Shown here: one piece after another, positions 1 to 13,811 of the stretch
Layout: the number at the start of each line of letters is the position of its first letter
Position numbering within the stretch: the first letter of the stretch is position 1
Assembly (NCBI GenBank): GCA_900380265.1
Contig: LR025083.1
Coordinates: 1,736,001-1,800,000 of the forward strand
Source: Serratia symbiotica
GTDB lineage: Bacteria; Pseudomonadota; Gammaproteobacteria; Enterobacterales; Enterobacteriaceae
Reading direction: 5' to 3'
DNA: 64,000 nt
The notes under the pieces: model-generated
The model's database searches: none
Told to the model about the DNA's origin: nothing
The model's input: only the letters and a program-made list of their open reading frames with translations
Program-made: the position numbers and the translations under genes

Positions 1-602
1 AGGATCTGGTAATTTTGTACTAGATTTTTACCAAACCCAAAACCTGGGTCGAGCACCAATCTCTTATTTTGTATCCCTCCATCATAGCAGCGCTTAATAT
101 GGCTCTTAAAAAACATTTTGACATCAGAAATCAGGTTATTGTAGTGTGGCGCCTGCTGCATAGTGGCTGGATTCCCCTGCATGTGCACCAAACAGACCGG
201 TAAACCACTTTCAGCAGCGGCAGCCAACGCGCCGGGCTCCTGTAACGAACGGACATCGTTAATTAAATGGGCTCCCGCCTGCGCCGACTCACGGATCACA
301 CCAGCTTTAGATGTATCAACAGATATACACACTCCGAAACGCTGCGCTAATGCCTCCACTACAGGTAGCACTCGTGAAATCTCTTCATTTTCACTCACCT
401 CTACTGCTCCAGGCCGAGTGGATTCACCCCCCACATCGATTATCGTGGCACCACCTAAAATCAGCACGTTTGCATGGGAAATTGCCTGATTCAATTGGTT
501 GTAACGACCACCATCAGAAAAAGAATCCGGTGTTACGTTAAGAATGCCCATCACCTGAGGATAAGAAAGGTTAAGCGTGATTTCTCGCACAGACAACTCC
601 AT
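1..602 (-). CDS. folP: Dihydropteroate synthase, 3' end beyond window
   Basis: Condenses 6-hydroxymethyl-dihydropterin diphosphate with p-aminobenzoate in cytosolic folate synthesis. Reading the minus strand from ATG at 602 gives 200 codons without a stop up to the window edge. Family motifs are in order: VMGILNVTPDSFSDGG near residue 17, DVGGESTRPG near 56, SVDTSK near 90, INDV near 115, HMQGNP near 140 and LDPGFGFGKN near 187. About 80 C-terminal residues lie outside the window. It is downstream of ftsH on the same strand, as in E. coli. The visible part is intact and close to the E. coli protein. Confidence 0.95.
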   Translation of the reverse strand, partial: MELSVREITLNLSYPQVMGILNVTPDSFSDGGRYNQLNQAISHANVLILGGATIIDVGGESTRPGAVEVSENEEISRVLPVVEALAQRFGVCISVDTSKAGVIRESAQAGAHLINDVRSLQEPGALAAAAESGLPVCLVHMQGNPATMQQAPHYNNLISDVKMFFKSHIKRCYDGGIQNKRLVLDPGFGFGKNLVQNYQI

Positions 603-1059
603 GGCTGTACCTAAATTATTTGAGTGGGATTATAGCGGCAAAAAGCGTAATAAATCTATTGAGAGCTGATTGGCTACCCCTTGCCTGCTTATACAGGGGA
701 TAGCTTTATGAATCCCAGTGCGTACTCCAGGATATTACTTAGATAAGTAATATCCTGGGAAACTCTGCCCTGAGCGATTTACATTCCTAAAATGGAGTCG
801 CCCTGGCGTGATTCTTAATAAATGTGTACGATACATTGAATTATCAAAAAGAGTCTGCCCAAAGTTAGGACGCATGTTTTAGTAACCAAAACAGATACAT
901 TCAAGCACAGTGAATATTATGCACATGCCGCATATTTGTTTTACTTTCTCATGCAGTAAAACACAAACATCGCTGAAATCTAATCCCCCACGTACCAAAG
1001 GGACTCATCAAACCATTCAAAAATGGGCATTCCTGGGCTCTGGCTACGCGGCGGCTTCT
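603..1059. other. folP-ftsH intergenic region
   Basis: About 460 bases without a gene. The only clear structure is a long perfect inverted repeat at 727-758. The rest is AT-rich with stops in all frames. The short frames across 910-1092 run into the ftsH end on the opposite strand and match nothing I know. Confidence 0.6.
727..758. repeat. Perfect inverted repeat, 14-bp arms
   Basis: CCAGGATATTACTT (727-740), four bases, then its exact reverse complement (745-758). No T-run follows on either strand, so it is not a standard intrinsic terminator. It lies between ftsH and folP and could stabilise or process their transcript. Confidence 0.8.
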
Positions 1060-2934
1060 CTACTGGAAGTGACGCTTTTGGGGTCCACCTGATTCAACTT
1101 TACTACCGTTATTTGTATCGTCCCAACCCGCTGGTGGACGCACGTCTTGTCGATTCATAAGATCATCGATCTGTAACGCATCAATAGTTTCATATTTCAT
1201 TAATGCATTCTTCATCGAATGCAGGATATCCATGTTGTCTATCAACAGTGACCGGGCACGCATGTAATTGCGTTCAATGAGAGATTTTACTTCCTGGTCA
1301 ATGATACGTGCAGTTTCATCCGACATGTGTTTTGCCTTGGCGACAACACGGCCAAGAAACACTTCGCCTTCTTCTTCTGCATATAAGAGCGGCCCCAGTT
1401 TCTCAGAAAAACCCCATTGAGTCACCATGTTACGGGCGATAGAGGTTGCTACTTTAATATCATTCGACGCCCCAGTAGATACACTTTCTGACCCGTATAT
1501 AATCTCTTCTGCTAAACGGCCTCCATAAAGGGTAGAGATTTGGCTCTCTAGTTTCTGACGGCTAGCACTAATTGCATCACCTTCCGGAAGAAAGAAAGTG
1601 ACGCCGAGTGCTCGGCCACGCGGAATAATGGTGACTTTATGAACCGGATCATGCTCTGGTACTAGACGACCAATGATGGCGTGTCCTGCCTCATGATATG
1701 CAGTCGATTCTTTTTGCGCTTCGGTCATCACCATAGAGCGGCGTTCCGCACCCATCATAATCTTGTCTTTAGCTTTTTCGAACTCAAGCATTGACACTAC
1801 ACGCCTATTACTACGGGCAGCAAACAAGGCGGCCTCATTGACGAGGTTAGCTAAATCAGCGCCAGAGAAACCTGGTGTACCTCGCGCAATAACGGAGGTC
1901 TCGATATCAATATCCAACGGCACGCGACGCATATGTACCTTCAAGATCTGCTCACGACCACGTACATCCGGCAAACCGACAACCACCTGACGATCAAAAC
2001 GACCTGGCCGCAATAGTGCCGGATCAAGAACGTCAGGGCGGTTTGTTGCTGCAATGACAATAATTCCTTCGTTACCTTCAAAACCATCCATCTCCACCAG
2101 CATTTGATTTAAAGTCTGCTCACGTTCATCGTGACCCCCACCCAATCCCGCACCACGTTGGCGACCTACGGCATCGATTTCATCAATGAATATGATGCAG
2201 GGCGCTGCTTTCTTCGACTGCTCAAACATGTCGCGCACACGAGAAGCACCCACACCAACAAACATTTCCACAAAATCGGATCCAGAAATAGTAAAGAAAG
2301 GAACTTTTGCCTCCCCAGCGATCGCTTTCGCCAGGAGCGTTTTTCCGGTTCCGGGTGGACCAACCATCAGAACACCTTTAGGGATTTTACCGCCCAGCTT
2401 TTGGAAACGACTCGGTTCGCGCAGATATTCCACCAGTTCACTCACTTCTTCTTTTGCTTCATCACAACCTGCAACATCAGCAAAAGTTGTCTTGATCTGA
2501 TCTTCACTTAACATACGAGCCTTGCTTTTACCAAAATACATAGCGCCTTTACCGCCACTACCTTGCAGCTGGCGCATAAAGAAAATCCACACTCCGATTA
2601 GTAAAAGCATCGGGAACCATGAAATAAATATAGAGGCTAACAAACTCGGCTCTTCAGGTGGCTCGCCGGCAACATTCACACTCTTGGTTAACAACGTATC
2701 CAATAACTTGGGATCGTTAACAGGGATGTAAGTTTTATATTTGCTACTGTCTTTCTTGGTAACGTTAATCTCACGGCCGTTAATTCGCACATCACGAACC
2801 TGATCCTGGGTCAATTCAGACATGAAGGTAGAATAATCTACCTTACGCCCATTTGACTCACTGGGCCCAAAGCTCTGGAAGATAGACATTAATACTACTG
2901 CGATAACTAACCAGAGAATTAGGTTTTTCGCCAT
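1060..2934 (-). CDS. ftsH: ATP-dependent zinc metalloprotease FtsH
   Basis: Inner-membrane AAA+ protease that degrades unassembled membrane proteins (such as SecY) and short-lived regulators (such as LpxC). Counting from ATG 2934: transmembrane segments near residues 4-21 and 99-119, Walker A GPPGTGKT at 192-199, Walker B IIFIDE at 247-252, second region of homology near 296-315 and zinc motif HEAGH at 414-418. It has 624 residues against 644 in E. coli; the difference is in the disordered C-terminal tail. An in-frame TTG nine bases upstream (2943, adding MSD) is an alternative start. It follows rlmE with a 62-base gap, the usual rlmE-ftsH operon. Confidence 0.97.
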   Translation of the reverse strand: MAKNLILWLVIAVVLMSIFQSFGPSESNGRKVDYSTFMSELTQDQVRDVRINGREINVTKKDSSKYKTYIPVNDPKLLDTLLTKSVNVAGEPPEEPSLLASIFISWFPMLLLIGVWIFFMRQLQGSGGKGAMYFGKSKARMLSEDQIKTTFADVAGCDEAKEEVSELVEYLREPSRFQKLGGKIPKGVLMVGPPGTGKTLLAKAIAGEAKVPFFTISGSDFVEMFVGVGASRVRDMFEQSKKAAPCIIFIDEIDAVGRQRGAGLGGGHDEREQTLNQMLVEMDGFEGNEGIIVIAATNRPDVLDPALLRPGRFDRQVVVGLPDVRGREQILKVHMRRVPLDIDIETSVIARGTPGFSGADLANLVNEAALFAARSNRRVVSMLEFEKAKDKIMMGAERRSMVMTEAQKESTAYHEAGHAIIGRLVPEHDPVHKVTIIPRGRALGVTFFLPEGDAISASRQKLESQISTLYGGRLAEEIIYGSESVSTGASNDIKVATSIARNMVTQWGFSEKLGPLLYAEEEGEVFLGRVVAKAKHMSDETARIIDQEVKSLIERNYMRARSLLIDNMDILHSMKNALMKYETIDALQIDDLMNRQDVRPPAGWDDTNNGSKVESGGPQKRHFQ

Positions 2935-2996
2935 GTCACTCAAGGGATTAACCTCATATTACACCTGTTTTAACAAACAGCGTTAGGCTACGGGCA

Positions 2997-3626
2997 CTAC
3001 AGCTTGCCCCCTGTCGCTACAATGTAGACTTCACGCGAACGAATTCGAGAAGCGCCTGGTTTACGAAGCTTAACCTTCCTAAACAAAGAGCGAATTTCTC
3101 CTAGGTACTCATCAAAACCATCTCCATGGAACACCTTCACCAGGAAACTTCCGCCTGGTGCAAGAACATTACGGCACATTTCTAATGCTAACTCTACCAG
3201 ACGCATCGATCTTGGAATGTCAACGGCTGGACTCCCACTCATATTCGGAGCCATGTCGGACATAAGCACCTGCACCTTACTCCCACCTATACGGTCCAAT
3301 AGGGTTTTTAGGAAGATTTCATCACGGAAATCGCCCTGTAGGAAATCAACACCAAAAATAGGGTCCATTGGTAAAATATCAGAAGCAACGATGCGACACG
3401 CCCCACCGATTTGGGTAACCACATATTGAGACCAACTGCCCGGAGCCGCCCCAAGGTCTACTATTGACATCCCAGGTTTCAACAATTTGTCACTCTTCTG
3501 TATTGAATCAAGCTTAAACCAAGCGCGGGAACGCAGCCCTTTTTTTTGCGCCTTCTGCACATATTTATCACTACAGTGTTCTTGCAACCAGCGACTAGAA
3601 CTAGCAGAGTGCTTTTTATTAGGCAT
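2997..3626 (-). CDS. rlmE: 23S rRNA 2'-O-methyltransferase (U2552)
   Basis: SAM-dependent methylation of U2552 in the ribosomal A loop, a late step of 50S maturation. It has 209 residues, exactly the E. coli length. K38 of the K-D-K-E catalytic tetrad is in WFK, the Asp is in the [10 protein letters not shown] segment, and the SAM loop reads [12 protein letters not shown], with Ser where E. coli has Gly. The start is ATG 3626. It is first in the rlmE-ftsH unit and divergent from the dead yhbY. Keeping it beside obgE and greA fits a genome protecting ribosome biogenesis. Confidence 0.96.
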   Translation of the reverse strand: MPNKKHSASSSRWLQEHCSDKYVQKAQKKGLRSRAWFKLDSIQKSDKLLKPGMSIVDLGAAPGSWSQYVVTQIGGACRIVASDILPMDPIFGVDFLQGDFRDEIFLKTLLDRIGGSKVQVLMSDMAPNMSGSPAVDIPRSMRLVELALEMCRNVLAPGGSFLVKVFHGDGFDEYLGEIRSLFRKVKLRKPGASRIRSREVYIVATGGKL

Positions 3627-3654
3627 CTTATTTTCTCTATATCATAAAGAGCAT

Positions 3655-3682
3655 CTTATACTGAGATCGGTGCTCATGTCAG
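3655..3682 (-). promoter_or_regulatory. Candidate sigma-70 promoter for rlmE-ftsH
   Basis: On the minus strand CTGACA (3682-3677), 16 bases, TATAAG (3660-3655), with a leader of roughly 20 bases to the rlmE ATG. It is judged by eye from consensus only; I looked for a heat-shock sigma-32 promoter and saw none. Confidence 0.4.
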
Positions 3683-3769
3683 TCCTATCGACAAATAGCT
3701 ATTTTAGTCATTCACATCATGTGGTGGCAGAATATCCCGGTTTCAATCCCAATCTACGAACAAAAGACA

Positions 3770-3953
3770 ATGAATCTGCATGATCAAAAAGCACCTAAAA
3801 GGTATGGCGCATCCGTTCAAACCAGTTGTTATGTTGCGTAATGCCGATCTGACCAAGGTCAAGAGAGCGCTGGCTAAAATTGGAGCGGTTTTGGTGTGTT
3901 TTGACCTAGCCAAGAAGGCATTCTTGGCTAAATATCATAAACAAAAACCTTGA
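3770..3953 (+). pseudogene. yhbY: Eroded yhbY (CRM-domain RNA-binding protein)
   Basis: E. coli yhbY lies between rlmE and greA on this strand. Here ATG 3770 opens MNLHDQ, like the family start MNLSTKQ. After a frameshift near codon 10 the next frame reads LKGMAHPFKPVVMLRNADLT, close to LKGLAHPLKPVVLLGSNGLT of E. coli. About 35 codons of the middle are missing, and the end KIGAVLVCFDLAKKAFL resembles the normal C-terminus. The frameshift and deletion make it non-functional. A 10-bp perfect hairpin (3907-3930) has formed inside the remnant. Confidence 0.8.
3907..3930. repeat. Perfect hairpin inside yhbY remnant
   Basis: TAGCCAAGAA, loop GGCA, TTCTTGGCTA. It lies where E. coli yhbY encodes the stretch around RPTKERK, so the palindrome apparently arose inside former coding sequence. 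Confidence 0.75.
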
Positions 3954-4167
3954 TTTTGGCGCTACTACGTGTCAACCAGTACCTGCAATTCGTAATTCAT
4001 TGGGAGTATGATTATGCTTTACCATCTATTCAAATAGATAAAGCTTAATGTAACGCATTAATGACAGCTCGAATTAACTAAAATTATGCGCCTTTTCCCT
4101 ACATCCAAAATTAGTTACTACAGGTTTTTACGAACTACTTACGCATTCCTACTGCAGAGTAGTACTA

Positions 4168-4644
4168 TCAGAGATATTCTACCTTCAATATTTTATAATC
4201 TATATCGCCTCCAGGAGTGTTGATCACCACAAAATCGCCCTGCTCTTTACCGATTAAACCACGTGACATTGGTGCATTAACTGAAATTAAATTCTTCTTA
4301 AAGTCAGCTTCATCATCACCTACGATGCGATAGGTAACTTCTTCCTCAGTATCCAGATTCAATATTGATACGGTGGATCCAAAAATCACCCGGCCGGTCT
4401 TCGGGATTTTAGTTACATCAATCACTTCTCCATTAGATAATTTTGCTTCAATTTCCCGGATACGCCCTTCACAGAACCCCTGCTGCTCTCGGGCAGCATG
4501 GTACTCGGCGTTTTCTTTTAAATCACCGTGCTCTCGAGCTGCGACGATGCTAGCAATGATTTTTGGACGCCGTACGCTTTTCAAATACGCAAGTTCTTCG
4601 CGCATTTTTTGAGCACCACACAAAGTCATCGGGATCCTTTTCAT
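4168..4644 (-). CDS. greA: Transcript cleavage factor GreA
   Basis: Binds the secondary channel of RNA polymerase and stimulates cleavage of backtracked RNA. It has 158 residues from ATG 4644, the E. coli length. The N-terminal coiled coil carries the acidic tip as [19 protein letters not shown] near residues 40-58, followed by a C-terminal FKBP-like domain ending KVEYL. The open frame continues 49 codons upstream, but AGAGGT just before 4644 and homology fix the start there. E. coli has dacB divergent from it; here that gene is an eroded pseudogene. Confidence 0.96.
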   Translation of the reverse strand: MKRIPMTLCGAQKMREELAYLKSVRRPKIIASIVAAREHGDLKENAEYHAAREQQGFCEGRIREIEAKLSNGEVIDVTKIPKTGRVIFGSTVSILNLDTEEEVTYRIVGDDEADFKKNLISVNAPMSRGLIGKEQGDFVVINTPGGDIDYKILKVEYL

Positions 4645-4716
4645 CGTATAAATACCTCTAATCTTTCCTATGCAAATCACTGTCATCCTGATGTGTGCGT
4701 ATAAAACAGTTATTTT

Positions 4717-4742
4717 ATCGCTATAAACCAAACGATAGCGAT
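4717..4742 (-). promoter_or_regulatory. Hairpin in greA upstream region
   Basis: ATCGCTAT (4717-4724) and ATAGCGAT (4735-4742) form a perfect 8-bp stem with a 10-base loop, about 75 bases upstream of greA. The E. coli greA leader gives rise to the attenuated GraL RNAs; whether this hairpin is related is a guess. Confidence 0.3.
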
Positions 4743-4839
4743 CAAGAAACTGACCCCTCCAGCAGGGAGAAGCTGAATACATTTTCACCATACCTTAGAG
4801 TTTCTTGGCCATCGTTTACTTTTTAACTGCATGCGGCCT

Positions 4840-6275
4840 AGTATATAGAAATGTTATCTGACTGATATACTAAGATAATTTGGTTTCAGAAGGTTTAAGT
4901 GCATTTACTTGCACATCTTTTTTAGTACAAGAGATCGGGTTAAAAAACGCACATAATATTTACCTAAAGGAGCCACCTTAACCCCGGCGGCTAAGAGTAT
5001 CGACACCATCACATCAACTACCAATCATCTCGTTCAACAAAAGGCATTACCTGGTAGTACTCAAAAAGCACTTGCAGTACTTGCGACATTCTTACAACTT
5101 TAACAACACTGTTTTCTCTACTAAGTTAACAACCAGATTAATATGAGCAACCGCGTTGCCCTAGCAATCTACTGATTCGTTTTAACAGCGATCTGTTCTT
5201 CAAGCGCAAATCTTGCGTAAATCAATATGGGTAAACATGCTACAAAAGCAAGGGTGCCCATAGCATGACTGACCTGCTCATTGGTACTTTAAAGCCTTCT
5301 CTCGCCCATAAAAACCACTCTAAACCCTATCATAACATTGTGCACTACTTTAGGGCTTTACCAGAAGTAGCGATTATAGATTTGCAACTACTATCCGTTA
5401 TCAACGAATAATGCAATAAACTTAGGAGATATATCATTTATCTGCGTTATTACCCCGATCACTTAGTCAATATTATCAATCCCGTTCTCACGTTATAAAA
5501 ATTTATACCAATGCCAAATACTACGAGTTAGACCTATTCTCAGTGAATTGAGTAGCGTTACCCTAACCGAATCCTTAATCCAGCACAACGATTCGATCAG
5601 ACTACTTTGCTTACCATCCTGCATGGGACTCCACAAGATTATATCCTGCAATATAAATGAATGCAGGGCGGCATTCAGATTGACAGCAATCTAAAAAGCT
5701 AAAACTAGCCAAGTCTAACTGGTACTGTAATAGCTCAAGCACAATTATCAGTCGCTATATGATTTATTAATCATAACCGGTTATACGATATTTCATACCT
5801 TATACTATAAAATAGGTGTGACAGGTACTGAGCAAAACAAGTCCTCATTCTGTAAATCACGTTTTCTTCAGAAAGTCTGTATAGATCTGGATGGCAGCGT
5901 TTTAGTCAATGGTACTGATGCCTCACGCTATAGCTTGCTAGCCTTTACTCTCATAAATCCATAAGACTAAAACAGTATATCGTCCAGTGTAACAACGAAC
6001 TGGACTTTACTCTGCCGTTATCTCGCTATTACAGTACCTGCATTATAGAGATAGAGCACACACGGTCGGCTTGGATAGCACCGCTTCAGCCAAAACTAGG
6101 CATTGCAAGGGTGATTAATAATCTTTCAGGTTGCATCACCACAACAAGTTATCTATAAATTTCCTTGCGTACAGTTCTTTCAGGACAAGTAGTGTCAAAC
6201 GACAGCACATTAGAAACAACACCGCGGCGCACAGATAAGCTGCAAAAACGTTTTAACGATATTATAAATCAACCT
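4840..6275 (+). pseudogene. dacB: Eroded dacB (penicillin-binding protein 4)
   Basis: dacB is expected divergent from greA, and the remnant is there, at near full length (about 1.43 kb; 477 codons in E. coli). From 5044 the plus strand reads ALPGSTQKALAVLATFLQL, matching ALPASTQKVITALAALIQL around the active-site serine. Near 6090 SAKTRHCKG matches SAKTGSLQG, so the KTG box is lost. From 6177 LSGQVVSNDSTLE leads to FNDIINQ near 6250, matching the C-terminus LSGYAVEPADQ...YKDIYQN. Many stops and frameshifts lie between. Ends are approximate. Confidence 0.8.
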
Positions 6276-6624
6276 AGGCTAGGTTAAGTATTAACTTTGC
6301 CGTCTGCTGTAAACCAAAAGCACATCATTAAACTTGGGTGACAACCTGTCTTGGCACTCTGCAACGCCGCGTGCCGGCTCACCAACCTAAACCTAAAGTT
6401 AGCAGTATTGAAATACACCCTATACTTATAGAGCACACAATCCTTTACTGCCTGTGTTGTTGTGTGAGTGAAAATTACCGAACGCGGTACTTTACAAACC
6501 ATTGCCTTTCCAGGTACACACTACAGTGTGGAGTCAATAAGATCAGCGATGATGGGCTATTTACTTTCATTATGTTAGTTAATAATTTTGAGTCCTTATT
6601 CGTCGCCATCGCTCATATGCCATC

Positions 6625-9409
<2,785 letters not shown>

Positions 9410-9667
9410 TTATTCAGCTTCGATACTGATAAATTTACGATTTTTCAGCCCTTTAACTTCAAACTTGACCCTTCCGGCTGTCAAAGCAAACAGTGTGTGG
9501 TCTTTACCGCAACCCACATTGTTACCTGCATGGAATTTAGTACCACGCTGACGCACGATGACACTACCAGCCAGTACAGCTTCTCCGCCAAAACATTTTA
9601 CTCCTAAGCGCTTAGCTTCTGAATCGCGACCATTACGTGTTGAGCCGCCAGCTTTTTTATGTGCCAT
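9410..9667 (-). CDS. rpmA: 50S ribosomal protein L27
   Basis: Its N-terminal tail reaches the peptidyl-transferase centre. It has 85 residues, as in E. coli, starting [16 protein letters not shown] and ending [11 protein letters not shown]. It is 15 bases downstream of rplU and transcribed with it. Nothing is missing. Confidence 0.97.
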   Translation of the reverse strand: MAHKKAGGSTRNGRDSEAKRLGVKCFGGEAVLAGSVIVRQRGTKFHAGNNVGCGKDHTLFALTAGRVKFEVKGLKNRKFISIEAE

Positions 9668-9682
9668 TAACCCGTCTCCTAA

Positions 9683-9994
9683 TTAAGCGATTATGCTGGT
9701 AATTTTAAGCTCAGTAAACCACTGGCGATGTCCCTGGTGATTACGGTAGTGCTTTCGACTGCGAAACTTAATAATCTTGATTTTCTCGCCTCGCCCATGC
9801 GCAACAACCTCAGCGTTTATCTTGGCCTTATCAATAAATGGACATCCAACTTTGATACCCTCTCCATGAGAGATCATCATAATCTGGTCAAACTCAACCA
9901 TTTCACCAATTGCGATATCCAGCTTTTCCAAGCGAACAGTTTGACCTTCGCTTACTCGGTGTTGTTTGCCACCACTTTGTAAAACCGCGTACAT
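9683..9994 (-). CDS. rplU: 50S ribosomal protein L21
   Basis: 23S rRNA-binding protein of the large subunit. It has 103 residues, the E. coli length, starting [14 protein letters not shown] and ending with the [21 protein letters not shown] region. It is first in the rplU-rpmA operon and divergent from ispB, as in E. coli, with a good promoter 73 bases upstream. Confidence 0.97.
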   Translation of the reverse strand: MYAVLQSGGKQHRVSEGQTVRLEKLDIAIGEMVEFDQIMMISHGEGIKVGCPFIDKAKINAEVVAHGRGEKIKIIKFRSRKHYRNHQGHRQWFTELKITSIIA

Positions 9995-10066
9995 ATAAAC
10001 TCCACTTTAGTATGCGCTCTTTCTTTAGTATTAGAGCTTGCTATAAATATTAATAATAGAGCGCGC

Positions 10067-10094
10067 ATTTTACATAAAAACCGGAACATAACAA
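10067..10094 (-). promoter_or_regulatory. rplU-rpmA promoter
   Basis: Minus strand TTGTTA (10094-10089), 16-base spacer, TAAAAT (10072-10067), followed directly by GCGCGC. A GC-rich discriminator just after the -10 box is typical of stringently controlled ribosomal promoters. Confidence 0.65.
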
Positions 10095-10152
10095 GAGAAG
10101 AATAACATCAAAAGTAGGGGAAATAAGAACACATACAGTTCCTTTGAGAGCG

Positions 10153-10180
10153 TTTACCTAAGGCGTTTTTCAAGTACAAT
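10153..10180 (+). promoter_or_regulatory. Candidate ispB promoter
   Basis: TTTACC (10153-10158), 16 bases, TACAAT (10175-10180), about 80 bases before the ispB ATG and back to back with the rplU promoter. It is judged by consensus only. Confidence 0.45.
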
Positions 10181-10259
10181 CACGCAACAATTATCGGTAT
10201 GTTCTGATATAAGATAAATTCTCAATACACGGTGAAAAGCAACAAACCTTGAAAATATC

Positions 10260-11231
10260 ATGAATCTAGATCAAATAACTGCATTAACTTCACAAGACAT
10301 GATGGCTGTGAACGCATCAATTTTTAAACAATTGCACTCCGATGTCACACTCATTAATCAAGTCGCCTATTACATTATCAGTGCTGGCGGTAAGCGCATT
10401 CGGCCTATGATCGCTGTTCTGGCAGCTCGGGCATTGAAATATGAAGGGAACAAACATATTACCGTCGGGGCGTTGATCGAATTTATTCATACAGCTACTC
10501 TACTTCATGACGATGTAGTAGATAAATCCGATATGCGGCGAGGCAAGGCCACCGCCAACGCCGAATTCGGGAATGCCGCCAGTGTATTAGTCGGTGACTT
10601 TGTCTATACCCGTGCCTTCCAAATGATGTCCAGGCTGGAATCACTGCGTACGCTAGCGCTAATGTCAGAGGCAGTAAATGTAATTGCTGAAGGCGAAGTC
10701 CTCCAATTAATGAACGTGCACAATCCTGACTTAACTGAAGAAAGCTATATGCAGATCATATACAGTAAAACCGCCCGTTTATTTGAAGCAGCAGCACAAT
10801 CATCAGCAATCGTATCCGGCGCAAATCATGCGGAAGAAAAAGCTTTGCAGGATTATGGCCGTTATCTTGGCACCTCATTCCAATTGATTGATGATTTACT
10901 TGATTACAGTGCCAATCCCAGTAGCTTGAATAAAAATACAGGTGACGATCTGAATGAAGGGAAACCCACTCTACCCCTGCTGCATGCCATGCATAATGGC
11001 GATTACGCTCAAAGCTTAATGATTCGTGAGGCAATTAAACAAGGCAATAATCGACATCTGTTAGATCCGGTGTTACGGATCATGCAAAAGTGCGCTTCAC
11101 TAGAATACACCCATAATCGTGCCAAGGAAGAAGCCAACAAGGCAATCGGTGCGCTAAAAGCACTACCGCGGTCACCATATCGCGACGCACTAGAGGGTTT
11201 GGCTCGCTTAGGAGTACAACGCGAATGTTAA
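10260..11231 (+). CDS. ispB: Octaprenyl diphosphate synthase
   Basis: Extends farnesyl diphosphate to the C40 chain used for ubiquinone and menaquinone side chains. It has 323 residues, the E. coli length. The first Asp-rich motif is LLHDDVVDKSDMRRGK (D84, D85, D88), the second is LIDDLLDYS (D211, D212, D215), and the GGKRIRP substrate site is at 43-49. It is the only plus-strand gene in the first 17 kb and is divergent from rplU. The downstream neighbours known from E. coli (sfsB, murA) are not present. Confidence 0.96.
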   Translation: MNLDQITALTSQDMMAVNASIFKQLHSDVTLINQVAYYIISAGGKRIRPMIAVLAARALKYEGNKHITVGALIEFIHTATLLHDDVVDKSDMRRGKATANAEFGNAASVLVGDFVYTRAFQMMSRLESLRTLALMSEAVNVIAEGEVLQLMNVHNPDLTEESYMQIIYSKTARLFEAAAQSSAIVSGANHAEEKALQDYGRYLGTSFQLIDDLLDYSANPSSLNKNTGDDLNEGKPTLPLLHAMHNGDYAQSLMIREAIKQGNNRHLLDPVLRIMQKCASLEYTHNRAKEEANKAIGALKALPRSPYRDALEGLARLGVQREC

Positions 11232-11357
11232 GAACGTTATCGTTTATAACAAAATCTCGGCACATAAAGTACGGAGGATTACCCTGAGGATTTATCCTGG
11301 AGGGCATCAGCTGATAGCCACTAATCTTCTAAGTGCTAGAACTTTAAGCAATCCTAT

Positions 11358-11379
11358 TTACGTTCCATTAGGAACGTAA
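11358..11379. repeat. Inverted repeat, 9-bp arms
   Basis: TTACGTTCC, loop ATTA, GGAACGTAA, about 130 bases downstream of ispB. It has no T-run, so it is weak as a terminator. Confidence 0.6.
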
Positions 11380-13795
11380 CAAGAGTCAAATCCCTGTTAT
11401 TCAGAAGCCCTACCTTCCGCTATGCGCACTTTTACCATGATACAGTTAAGATAAACCATCGTTATATACCATACCACACGAGAGCGATTTTCATTTATCA
11501 CCTCTGCATAAGCCGTATCAGCAATTTACATATCAGAATGAGTTATAAACTCTAATAAATTATCTTCTGAACCGTAGATATGATCCCATGGGGTTTATGA
11601 TACATTTAGCATTCCAAGGATAAACCTAACTCTCGATCTGAGTACCCTGCATCTGGATTTTTATTAGATACAGGCACGGCCCTTGCAAAGTCAAGGGTGA
11701 ATATTGCCGCGACGCACAACAAAGCTTGTTATGGATAGTTTTTCTGAAGATGGAAATCTCATTTTTAATTATTTCTAATATTTAAGATGCTTAGAGCATC
11801 TATAAGAAATAAATTAATATTGTCTTCATTTGTAAGGCCTGAAGCCACTTCAGAATTAAGAGTTGAAGTTTCTTTTATATATAAAACCTTATCTTATTTA
11901 TAAAAAAGGTAAGATATCAAAAAGGTAACTATACCGTTTGAGGTGTCTTCTCGAGTGCTTAGATATTCAAATTTTATCCTAAATTTTTATTAAGCCTAAA
12001 AATATAAAATTTTGTGAATACGTTCATAATTAACTTAAATATTTATACATTTAAAAATAATTCTTTAATATCATGTTGAAGAATTCTTAAAATAAAATGA
12101 TCGACCGACAGTCACTTGTCTAAAAAACACTTCCAAATCCAGGATATGGCAATACTATTAAAATAATAGTAGTTATTCCTTCCCAACTTAGTCCGTGGGA
12201 AGTTTATACTTGAACATATACCTTTGATACTCCCCTTCTGGTTTGAGTCACTGGAAGGGAGATACACGGGGCAGTATTTATTAAACCTTCTTCATTTCTT
12301 TATCACCCGATCACACATGGTCCTGAATTTTTGCATAAAAATACATTTTGTACATACTTATTCCTTTTACCACCAACGCATTATATTAAAAAACACATCA
12401 TACGATAAAATAGTACGATCTCGCAAAAGCGGTTAAACCACTATTGAAAAAGAAAATTCACTTCTCAAGGCGAGATGTTTCATAGGCTGTAGGGCGAAGG
12501 TTTAGAAAGATTAACCAATACAAAGTGTCGCCTATGCTGACTAAATTTGACGATTTGCGTACTCGCAATCTTGCATTGAAATAATTTATTAGCTGCCAGC
12601 AAACTCAGTATTTAAAAAACAAGCAATCCGTTTAAAACCTAGCACTGGATATCAATCGCGATGATGATAATATTGTTATACGTGCCTCCCTAAGTGCGTC
12701 ATAGCTCATATCCCGAATTCAGGGCTCACTAGAATTATCGAAGGAATTCTTATCGTAATTCTAGCGATGACACCATTCCCTTAAAATCCGTAAAGCACTT
12801 CACTACCTATTATCATTATTTAGATGCTTTCAAGTTATTTACATCAAATCTCTAAAAAAACAACGAAATAAAAGTAGAGCGCATATTTTATCTTCGATGA
12901 TTAAATTATTAACAAAATAAATGGCTTATATCATGAGCTTTTTTAGAAAAAAATGTATTTTTATCATTTAAACCATAGCTTGTTAAGCTTAATCACAACC
13001 ATACATGCGACAAAATATGGCTAACAGGATCTAATTTTGCTAGCTTTTCTGGTTTTAACTTATGCATTGCTCATGCTACTAGCAATCAAAAATACACAGA
13101 CAAACCTCATAATCTATCACCAAAACATAATTTCTGGACTACCTACTTCTTACGATTCTTTCCAGAAAAATATCAAGATCAGCACTACAATTCGACGAAT
13201 TTAGACATAATTCAACCACTTTCTTTCACTTTTGAAAGAACGCATAATACACTCCGCAACAATCAACATCAGCACACTGTGACAGAAAGCAACAGTCAAT
13301 CATGAAATTACTAAACGTATAACAAAGATCTACTTGGTACGCCAACATTTTAGGTTAACATAATCGCCATCAGACAATTATGCATTTTGTGCTCACCCAC
13401 AAGAGTCCATTAGACTCACCTAACTCTTCGACTTTCCGGAACAATGAATAAGTACTCCGGTTTAAGATTTAGCTAAAACGCAAGACATTATGTCACCTCT
13501 TTAAAAATCTCTTTGCTTCATCTAACACCCCAAAAACGATTACCTCTCTCAGATGATTGTCGTTATTTAGTAATATGGGTTTACTGTCTAATAAACAGCC
13601 ACACCAAATATTAGCAATGCCTGTGCATCGCTTTCAGCTCATAGAAAATATTCACATGACCAAACACTAGATCACTCATGTCCAACACACCGGACTGTAG
13701 TGCATAAATTGAGCACGCTTCTCAAAGCACTCACACTTATGCGCATCAATTTCATTCATAACAAATGGGTGGAACTAAAACGTCTGAATAGCTAA

Positions 13796-13811
13796 AAATA
13801 CCTAGGTATTT
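13796..13811. repeat. 16-bp perfect palindrome
   Basis: AAATACCTAGGTATTT, self-complementary without a loop, in gene-free DNA. Its centre is CCTAGG. Confidence 0.6.

Noticed and set aside
163-541. Plus-strand open frames overlapping the window start
   Set aside because: They are antisense shadows of folP, which has clear homology on the minus strand.
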